Shown here: positions 31,623 through 37,118 of the stretch, piece after piece
Layout: every line of letters starts with the position of its first letter
Numbering within the stretch: the first letter of the stretch is position 1
Assembly: GCA_900768755.1 (NCBI GenBank)
Contig: CAAGDV010000016.1
Span: forward strand, 1 to 37,118
Direction: 5' to 3'
DNA: 37,118 bases
Source: Lachnospiraceae bacterium
GTDB taxonomy: Bacteria; Bacillota; Clostridia; Lachnospirales; Lachnospiraceae
Position numbers and translations under genes: made by a program
The notes under the pieces: model-generated
What the model saw: the letters and a program-made list of their open reading frames with translations, nothing else
The model's database searches: none
Told to the model about the DNA's origin: nothing

Positions 31623-34145
31623 ATGGATGAACATATTTTTGATAAAATTCATGAGGTAGACCTTAAAAAGACCATGGAAGATTCCTACATCGATTATGCC
31701 ATGAGTGTAATCGCTGCCAGAGCTCTTCCGGATGTAAGAGACGGTCTTAAGCCTGTGCAGAGAAGAATTCTCTATTCTATGATTGAACTCAACAACGGAC
31801 CTGACAAGCCGCACAGAAAATGCGCGCGTATTGTCGGTGATACAATGGGTAAATATCATCCTCACGGCGATTCATCAATCTATGAAGCGCTGGTAAAACT
31901 TGCGCAGGACTTTAACACCAGATATCCTCTGGTTGACGGCCACGGTAATTTTGGTTCCGTTGACGGTGACAAAGCAGCGGCCATGCGATATACAGAGGCA
32001 AGACTCAGCAAGATTTCCATGAAGATGACGGCGGACATCAACAAAGACACTGTTGATTTTATCCCTAACTTTGATGAGACCGAGAAGGAGCCCACAGTTC
32101 TCCCTTCAAGATATCCTAACCTTATGGTTAACGGTACCTCCGGCATTGCAGTAGGTATGGCAACAAACATTCCGCCTCACAATCTTCGTGAGGTTATCGT
32201 TGCGGTTGTGAAGATTATCGACAATTCCGTTTTGGAAGACAGAGATACTGACATTGAAGAATTGATGGAGATTATTAAAGGTCCCGATTTTCCTACGGGC
32301 GCCACTATTCTGGGAAGAAGAGGAATAGAGGAAGCATACAGAACCGGCCGCGGTAAAATCCGTGTACGCGCAGTTTCGGAGATTAACACACTCCCTAACG
32401 GCAAAACAGAGATTATCATTACGGAACTTCCGTACATGGTTAATAAAGCACTTCTGATTCAGAACATTGCGGAGCTTGTTAAGGATAAAAAGATTGACGG
32501 AATTACCGGAATCATAGACCAGTCCAATATGCAGGGTATCCGTGTGTGCATTGAACTCAGAAGGGATGTCAATGCGAACGTTATTTTGAACCAGCTGTAC
32601 AAACACACGCAGCTTCAGGATACTTTTGGCGTAAATATGCTTGCGCTTGTCAACAATGAGCCTAAAGTTCTCAATCTTTATGAGATGCTTAACTACTATC
32701 TGATTCATCAGAAAGAGGTTGTTACAAGAAGAACAAGATATGAGCTTTCCAAGGCAGAAGAGCGCGCTCATATTTTGGAAGGACTGCTTATTGCACTTGA
32801 CAATATTGATGAGGTTATCTCAATAATCCGTGGCTCCGAGAATGTCCAGATTGCGAAGACCAAACTCATGGAGCGCTTTGGTCTTTCTGATGCGCAGGCT
32901 CAGGCCATTGTCGATATGCGTCTTAAGACTCTCACAGGTTTGGAGAGAGAGAAGCTTGAAGCAGAATACAATGAGTTGATGGCTTTGATTGAGAGACTCA
33001 AAGAAATACTTGCCGACGAGAAGAAACTTCTCATGCTCATACGTGAAGAGATTACGGCAATTGCGGACGAGTTTGGAGACGACAGAAGAACATCAATCGG
33101 ATATGATGAGTTTGATATTTCCATGGAGGACATGATTCCCGACGAGAGCACGGTCATCACAATGACCAATCTCGGCTATATCAAGAGAATGACTCCGGAC
33201 AACTTTAAGAGTCAGAACCGCGGTGGCAGGGGAATAAAGGGAATGCAGACCATTGAGGATGACTACATAGAAGATATTCTCATGACAACGACGCATCATG
33301 TTATTCTTCTTTTTACCGACAGGGGAAGAGTCTACAAACTTAAAGCATATGAGATTCCTGAGGCGGGAAGAACTGCGAGAGGAACTGCGATTGTTAATCT
33401 TTTGCAGTTGCAGCCGGGAGAAAAGATTTCAGCGATTGTGCCGGTGGACGGAATCCGTGAAGAGGAATACCTTTTCATGGCAACAAGAAACGGTATTGTC
33501 AAGAAGACCAGTAGCACGGAATACGCAAATATCCGTAAGACGGGCATCCAGGCGATTACTCTTAGGGATAATGATGAACTTATTGAGGTTAAACCGGTCG
33601 ATAAGGATAAAGAGATTATTCTTGTGACAAAATACGGACAGTGCATAAGGTTTAAGGAGTCCGATGTAAGAGCAACCGGAAGAAGTGCGATGGGCGTTAT
33701 CGGAATGAACCTGACAAGCGGCGATGAGGTCATCGGAATGCAGCTTGACACTCAGGGTCAGGACCTTTTGATTGTTTCCGAAAACGGTCTGGGCAAAAGA
33801 ACGGATGTGTCTGAATTTGTGACACAGTACCGCGGCGGCAAAGGCGTTAAATGCTATAAAGTCACCGAGAAATCCGGTTATGTAATAGGCGCGAAAGCAG
33901 TGAGCGATACCAGAGAGATAATGCTCATCACGACGGAAGGAATCATCATCCGTCTGGAGGTAAGCGGAATTTCCAGACTGGGAAGGATTACATCAGGTGT
34001 CAAGCTCATCAACCTCGATGAGGGAGTGAGCGTGGCAAAGGTGGCAAAGGTCCGCGAGGAGAGTTCTTCTGATGCCGAAGATGTGTCAGATGCGGAGACA
34101 GAGCAGCCGGAACAGACGGAGCAGGATTCTGTACCTGAAGAATAA
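31623..34145 (+). CDS. gyrA: DNA gyrase subunit A
   Basis: 840 residues. The breakage-reunion domain includes HPHGDSSIYEALVKLAQDF (quinolone-resistance region with the sensitive-type Ser and acidic Glu) and the catalytic Tyr in AAMRYTEARLSK. The C-terminal beta-pinwheel contains the GyrA box QNRGGRGIKG, which shows this is gyrase rather than topoisomerase IV. The last 30 residues are an acidic E/D/Q tail. AAGGAG lies upstream and the gene ends at a hairpin terminator. Confidence 0.98.
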   Translation: MDEHIFDKIHEVDLKKTMEDSYIDYAMSVIAARALPDVRDGLKPVQRRILYSMIELNNGPDKPHRKCARIVGDTMGKYHPHGDSSIYEALVKLAQDFNTRYPLVDGHGNFGSVDGDKAAAMRYTEARLSKISMKMTADINKDTVDFIPNFDETEKEPTVLPSRYPNLMVNGTSGIAVGMATNIPPHNLREVIVAVVKIIDNSVLEDRDTDIEELMEIIKGPDFPTGATILGRRGIEEAYRTGRGKIRVRAVSEINTLPNGKTEIIITELPYMVNKALLIQNIAELVKDKKIDGITGIIDQSNMQGIRVCIELRRDVNANVILNQLYKHTQLQDTFGVNMLALVNNEPKVLNLYEMLNYYLIHQKEVVTRRTRYELSKAEERAHILEGLLIALDNIDEVISIIRGSENVQIAKTKLMERFGLSDAQAQAIVDMRLKTLTGLEREKLEAEYNELMALIERLKEILADEKKLLMLIREEITAIADEFGDDRRTSIGYDEFDISMEDMIPDESTVITMTNLGYIKRMTPDNFKSQNRGGRGIKGMQTIEDDYIEDILMTTTHHVILLFTDRGRVYKLKAYEIPEAGRTARGTAIVNLLQLQPGEKISAIVPVDGIREEEYLFMATRNGIVKKTSSTEYANIRKTGIQAITLRDNDELIEVKPVDKDKEIILVTKYGQCIRFKESDVRATGRSAMGVIGMNLTSGDEVIGMQLDTQGQDLLIVSENGLGKRTDVSEFVTQYRGGKGVKCYKVTEKSGYVIGAKAVSDTREIMLITTEGIIIRLEVSGISRLGRITSGVKLINLDEGVSVAKVAKVREESSSDAEDVSDAETEQPEQTEQDSVPEE

Positions 34146-34149
34146 TTAT

Positions 34150-34182
34150 TTTGCAGACGCTTTTTTGGGCGTCTGCAAATTT
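34150..34182 (+). terminator. Hairpin after gyrA
   Basis: TTTGCAGACGC (34150-34160) and GCGTCTGCAAA (34169-34179) form an 11-bp stem. The T tract is short (TTTAT), so some read-through into the fumarase genes is likely. Confidence 0.7.
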
Positions 34183-34207
34183 ATGTCAAATAAGCCGGGA
34201 GATATTT

Positions 34208-35050
34208 ATGCGAGAGATAGACGTTAAGGTTATTATTGAAAATATTAAGCAGATGTGCATTGAGGCAACTCATTTTTTGACAGATGATGTTAAAGATGTC
34301 CTTGTACAATCAATTGACAGAGAGGAGTCGGAGCTCGGAAAGCAGATTCTTACACAGCTTACAAAGAATCTGGAAATTGCAGGAAAAGACATGATTCCGA
34401 TATGCCAGGACACCGGAATGGCGGTTGTTTTTGTAAAGGTGGGACAGGAGGTTCATATAAACGGAGGTTCTCTCACCGATGCAATCAACGAGGGTGTAAG
34501 ACAGGGTTATACCGAGGGGTACCTCAGAAAGTCCGTTGTAAATGACCCGATTATCCGTGAAAATACCAAGGACAATACACCTGCGGTAATCCATTACGAA
34601 ATAGTGCCGGGCGATGCGATTGACATCACGGTGGCACCGAAAGGTTTTGGCAGCGAGAATATGAGCCGGGTTTTTATGCTCAAACCCGCTGACGGAATAG
34701 AAGGCGTAAAGAACGCCATCCTCACTGCGGTAAAGGATGCGGGACCAAACGCCTGCCCGCCGATGGTTGTCGGAGTCGGAATAGGCGGCACCTTTGAAAA
34801 GTGCGCCCTTCTTGCAAAAAAAGCACTGACCCGGAATCTTAACCAGCCGTCGGCAGTTCCTTATGTTGCCGAACTGGAAAAAGATATGCTGGAGAAGATT
34901 AACGGTCTCGGAATCGGACCGGCGGGACTCGGCGGAAGAATTACTGCTTTTGCCGTAAATATCGAGACCTACCCGACGCATATTGCGGGCCTTCCTGTGG
35001 CAGTAAATATCTGCTGCCATGTCAACAGACATTCCCACAGAGTGATATAA
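34208..35050 (+). CDS. fumA: Class I (Fe-S) fumarate hydratase, alpha subunit
   Basis: 280 residues from the ATG at 34208 (MREIDVKV) with GGGAG 7 bases upstream; the longer frame from 34151 runs through the terminator stem. Cluster cysteines lie in PICQDTGMAVVF, NACPPMVVGVGIGG and FEKCALL, which would ligate a 4Fe-4S cluster; ENTKDNTPAVIHYE is family-typical. With the beta subunit it interconverts fumarate and malate. L-tartrate dehydratase TtdA is a close relative and cannot be excluded. The beta gene follows by 13 bases. Confidence 0.92.
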   Translation: MREIDVKVIIENIKQMCIEATHFLTDDVKDVLVQSIDREESELGKQILTQLTKNLEIAGKDMIPICQDTGMAVVFVKVGQEVHINGGSLTDAINEGVRQGYTEGYLRKSVVNDPIIRENTKDNTPAVIHYEIVPGDAIDITVAPKGFGSENMSRVFMLKPADGIEGVKNAILTAVKDAGPNACPPMVVGVGIGGTFEKCALLAKKALTRNLNQPSAVPYVAELEKDMLEKINGLGIGPAGLGGRITAFAVNIETYPTHIAGLPVAVNICCHVNRHSHRVI

Positions 35051-35063
35051 GGAGGGACGAAAG

Positions 35064-35621
35064 ATGGAAAAACACATTAATGTACCTTACGACAAAAAAA
35101 CTGCCCGCTCCTTAAAGGTTGGCGATTATGTATATCTCACCGGAACAATCTATACTGCGCGTGATGCCGCCCACAAAAGGATGGACGAGACAATCAAAGC
35201 GGGCGGAGAGCTTCCTTTTGACATCAAAGGAAATGTAATATATTATATGGGTCCGTCGCCTGCGAGGGAGGGTCGTCCGATTGGCTCCGCAGGACCTACA
35301 ACCGCTTCGCGCATGGATAAATACGCACCGGCACTTCTCGATATGGGACTTGCCGGAATGATTGGAAAGGGCAAAAGAAAGCCGGAAGTGCTGGAGGCGG
35401 TAGTCCGCAATGATGCGGTGTATTTTGCCGCAGTTGGCGGCGCAGGGGCACTGCTTGCCCAGAGAATCAAAAGTTCAAAGGTTATCGCCTATGATGATTT
35501 GGGAACCGAGGCGATACGGGAGCTGTATGTTGAGGATTTTCCCGTAATAGTTGTTGCCGACAGCGCGGGCAATAATCTGTATGAGACGGCGGTTACCGCA
35601 TACTGCACGAAAGATGAATAA
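35064..35621 (+). CDS. fumB: Class I (Fe-S) fumarate hydratase, beta subunit
   Basis: 185 residues. Conserved blocks: GDYVYLTGTIYTARDAAHKR, MGPSPA.EGRPIGSAGPTT, SRMDKYAPALLDMG and IGKGKR, all typical of the C-terminal domain of Fe-S fumarase/TtdB. Two-subunit forms like this are the rule in strict anaerobes. GGAGGGACGAAAG lies upstream. The stop codon falls 8 bases before the -35 of the tRNA-Ser promoter. Confidence 0.92.
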   Translation: MEKHINVPYDKKTARSLKVGDYVYLTGTIYTARDAAHKRMDETIKAGGELPFDIKGNVIYYMGPSPAREGRPIGSAGPTTASRMDKYAPALLDMGLAGMIGKGKRKPEVLEAVVRNDAVYFAAVGGAGALLAQRIKSSKVIAYDDLGTEAIRELYVEDFPVIVVADSAGNNLYETAVTAYCTKDE

Positions 35622-35629
35622 AAAAGCTA

Positions 35630-35658
35630 TTGACAATAAATCTGCGTTATAGTAGAAT
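35630..35658 (+). promoter_or_regulatory. Promoter of tRNA-Ser
   Basis: A perfect TTGACA (35630-35635), 17 bases and TAGAAT (35653-35658). The same TAGAAT -10 and 17-base spacing occurs at tRNA-Arg. Confidence 0.8.
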
Positions 35659-35707
35659 AAATCTTGCGCTACAAAATGCGTGAATTTAAATATTGTTTAT
35701 TTAATTC

Positions 35708-35795
35708 GGAGTAGTACTCAAGAGGCCGAAGAGGCGCCCCTGCTAAGGGTGTAGGTCGGGAAACCGGCGCGAGGGTTCAAATCCCTCCTGCTCCG
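35708..35795 (+). tRNA. tRNA-Ser (anticodon GCT)
   Basis: 88 bases with acceptor GGAGTAG/CTGCTCC, anticodon loop CTGCTAA (GCT, reading AGC/AGU), a long type II variable arm (around GTCGGGAAACCGGC), a T arm with GGTTCAAATCC and discriminator G. CCA is not encoded. Confidence 0.95.
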
Positions 35796-35802
35796 TTTGG
35801 TG

Positions 35803-35840
35803 AAAAGCGAGGTAAGATATGTTGTAGCCTCGCTTTTTCT
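35803..35840 (+). terminator. Terminator of tRNA-Ser
   Basis: AAAAGCGAGG (35803-35812) pairs with CCTCGCTTTT (35828-35837), followed by TCT, right after the tRNA. Confidence 0.85.
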
Positions 35841-35932
35841 ATCTTCATTAATATTATTTTACACTTTTTTATAACAAACCATCCACGTTAAAATTGTAAT
35901 GATTCACGCAGAAAGTGCTGTGTATTATTGCA

Positions 35933-36070
35933 ATGTGTGACCCCATTTCTGTCTATTCGGATGGGAGTTGTTTGTGCGTAGTAACTGTTACTGATGTTGA
36001 AGAAGGAGAGTATTCACTTTCATTAGATGGAAAATATAGAATAGTTGATGTAAAAAATAATTATATGTAG
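35933..36070 (+). pseudogene. Short open frame, possible gene remnant
   Basis: 45 codons from an ATG at 35933, and the frame is open back to 35903. It reads ...MCDPISVYSDGSCLCVVTV, then a TDVEEGEYSLSLDGKYRIVD segment, and stops at 36070. The second half looks like a beta-strand end of a surface or carbohydrate-related protein. No ribosome binding site is visible and I recognise no family. The stretch 35841-35932 is AT-rich and holds nothing I can support. Confidence 0.25.
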
Positions 36071-36079
36071 GAGCAGGTC

Positions 36080-36829
36080 ATGAAATCATACCAGGAAATT
36101 AATTCTGAGACAATAGACCGTTGGGTAGAAGAAGGCTGGGAGTGGGGAATTCCAATCAGCCACGAGAAATATCTGGATGCGCAGAATGGTAACTGGAGAA
36201 TGTTACTGACCCCAGTCAGGGAAGTGCCGAAAAGCTGGTTTGGGCAGCTGAAGGGAAAGAAAGTGCTGGGGCTTGCCAGCGGAGGCGGCCAGCAGATGCC
36301 GATATTTACCGCGCTTGGAGCGGAGTGCACCGTGCTTGATTATTCAGAGAAGCAGTTGGCGAGCGAGAGACTTGTCGCTGAGCGTGAAAAATACAATATA
36401 AGGATAGTACGTGCGGACATGAGCAAGCCGCTTCCGTTTGAGGATGAGGAGTTTGACCTTATTTTTCACCCGGTTTCAAACTGTTATGTTGAGGATGTAT
36501 GTTCAATATGGAAAGAGTGCTACCGCGTGCTTAAGAGAGGTGGCGTGCTTTTGGCGGGATTGGACAACGGAATCAATTATCTTTTTGATGAAGATGAGAA
36601 AATACTGATTAACAGCCTCCCGTTCAACCCGCTTAAGAATGAGGACCAGATGGAGCAGCTAAAAGAGCAGGACGGCGGCATACAGTTTTCGCATACGCTG
36701 GAAGAACAAATTGGCGGCCAGCTCAAAGCAGGATTCCGGCTGGAAGATTTGTACGAGGACACAAACGGCGAGGGAAACCTTCATGAACACAACATCCCGA
36801 CTTTTTGGGCAACAAAATCCGTAAAATAG
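36080..36829 (+). CDS. Class I SAM-dependent methyltransferase
   Basis: 249 residues. A Rossmann-fold SAM-binding region: motif I VLGLASGGGQQMPIFTALGA, motif II acidic turn VLDYSEKQL, motif III VRADMSKPLPFEDEEFDLIF and post-motif ECYRVLKRGGVLLAGL. This is the Methyltransf_11 pattern of small-molecule methyltransferases (UbiE/Coq5-like, arsenite and thiopurine types are relatives); the substrate is unknown. AGGAGCAGG lies upstream. It stands alone between tRNA-Ser and the rRNA operon. Confidence 0.85.
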   Translation: MKSYQEINSETIDRWVEEGWEWGIPISHEKYLDAQNGNWRMLLTPVREVPKSWFGQLKGKKVLGLASGGGQQMPIFTALGAECTVLDYSEKQLASERLVAEREKYNIRIVRADMSKPLPFEDEEFDLIFHPVSNCYVEDVCSIWKECYRVLKRGGVLLAGLDNGINYLFDEDEKILINSLPFNPLKNEDQMEQLKEQDGGIQFSHTLEEQIGGQLKAGFRLEDLYEDTNGEGNLHEHNIPTFWATKSVK

Positions 36830-36839
36830 AAAATATCTA

Positions 36840-36868
36840 TTGACAACAGCCTTACGCAGTGCTAAATT
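36840..36868 (+). promoter_or_regulatory. rRNA operon promoter P1
   Basis: TTGACA (36840-36845), 17 bases and TAAATT (36863-36868), just after the methyltransferase stop. Confidence 0.65.
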
Positions 36869-36875
36869 ATTTCTT

Positions 36876-36893
36876 GCCCCGCTAAAGTGGGGC
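36876..36893 (+). terminator. Hairpin between the two rRNA promoters
   Basis: GCCCCGC-TAAA-GTGGGGC, a 7-bp stem with one G-T pair, followed by GAAGATTTTATT. It may end methyltransferase transcripts or lie in the P1 leader. Confidence 0.5.
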
Positions 36894-36935
36894 GAAGATT
36901 TTATTCATAAAATATAAAATATTTTAAAAAAATTG

Positions 36936-36964
36936 TTGACAAAATATTTTATATGTTGTATTAT
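36936..36964 (+). promoter_or_regulatory. rRNA operon promoter P2
   Basis: A perfect TTGACA (36936-36941), 17 bases and TATTAT (36959-36964). The 35 bases before it are almost pure A/T, like an UP element. Confidence 0.85.
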
Positions 36965-36970
36965 GAATAA

Positions 36971-37118
36971 GCTGTCGCAAGAAATTTCGACAGTTGACGG
37001 AACCTTGATAATTGAACAGTGAAACAACCCTGAAAATTCTAAATTTTCAGATTTCAGAAATGAAGTCAACATTCAGTGAACACGATTCACAAAAACGTAG
37101 ACGGATGAACTTAGTAAA
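36971..37118 (+). other. rRNA leader (16S gene lies beyond the right edge)
   Basis: The leader begins with a stem CTGTCG/CGACAG (36972-36993), then GAACCTTGATAATTGAACAG (36999-37019), a phrase typical of the region before 16S genes in Clostridia, then a perfect inverted repeat CTGAAAATT/AATTTTCAG (37030-37050). The 16S gene itself does not start within the window. Confidence 0.7.

Noticed and set aside
689..36762. Many antisense or frame-shifted open frames overlapping the core genes (for example 983-1408 plus, 2025-2726 plus, 34310-35077 minus)
   Set aside because: They lie wholly inside recognised genes in other frames, lack ribosome binding sites and have low-complexity or unlikely protein composition.
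1..37118. CRISPR array, prophage, insertion sequence with intact ends or toxin-antitoxin pair
   Set aside because: No regularly spaced direct repeats, integrase, terminal inverted repeats with a full transposase, or toxin/antitoxin pair could be seen.

Overview
The window looks like the replication-origin region of a low-to-moderate GC Clostridia chromosome, most likely a member of the Lachnospiraceae. That assignment is inference. It rests on the gene order rpmH-rnpA-yidD-yidC-jag-mnmE-mnmG-rsmG-parA-parB to the left of the origin and dnaA-dnaN-yaaA-recF-gyrB-gyrA to the right, on a DUF4446 gene after parB, on an Rpn-family tail, and on a secreted GH5 glucanase and TTEEP-linker lipoproteins of the kind common in gut and rumen Lachnospiraceae. 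The exact species cannot be read from the sequence.

Layout. 1-2660 (minus): a three-gene surface operon (polytopic membrane protein, DPM1-like glycosyltransferase, secreted InlB-repeat protein running off the left edge). 2918-3337: remnant of an Rpn/PD-(D/E)XK transposase-family gene. 3479-7136: MFS transporter, D,D-carboxypeptidase and a DEDDh exonuclease with a Cys4 motif. 7325-11113: a GH5 lipoprotein glucanase divergent from a lipoprotein carrying an RsgI-like sensor domain. 11474-13168: a 7TM HD-GYP protein preceded by an attenuator-like leader and a large nested palindrome just downstream of tRNA-Arg(CCT). 13652-18011 (minus): operon parA-parB-DUF4446-HD protein-serS. 18083-18212: three parS sites. 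18223-25369 (minus): a coiled-coil orphan, then rsmG, mnmG, mnmE, jag, yidC, yidD, rnpA and rpmH. 25370-27263: a bipartite oriC flanking dnaA. 27264-35621 (plus): dnaN, S4 protein, recF, gyrB, gyrA and the two-subunit Fe-S fumarase. 35708-35795: tRNA-Ser(GCT). 36080-36829: a methyltransferase. 36840-37118: tandem promoters and leader of an rRNA operon whose 16S gene begins beyond the right edge.

How it works together. Transcription flips from minus to plus exactly at oriC, so the core genes are co-oriented with the replication forks. DnaA boxes lie on both sides of dnaA, and the downstream cluster runs into a GC clamp, a DnaA-trio-like TAC repeat and an AT-rich unwinding region. ParA, ParB and the parS sites 7 kb away would handle origin segregation. 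The rest of the left block links translation and tRNA modification, membrane insertion (YidC/YidD/Jag) and RNase P. Accessory interest is concentrated in 1-13.5 kb: polysaccharide degradation with a possible polysaccharide sensor, c-di-GMP-type HD-GYP signalling with an unexplained RNA leader, and several palindromic regulatory candidates.
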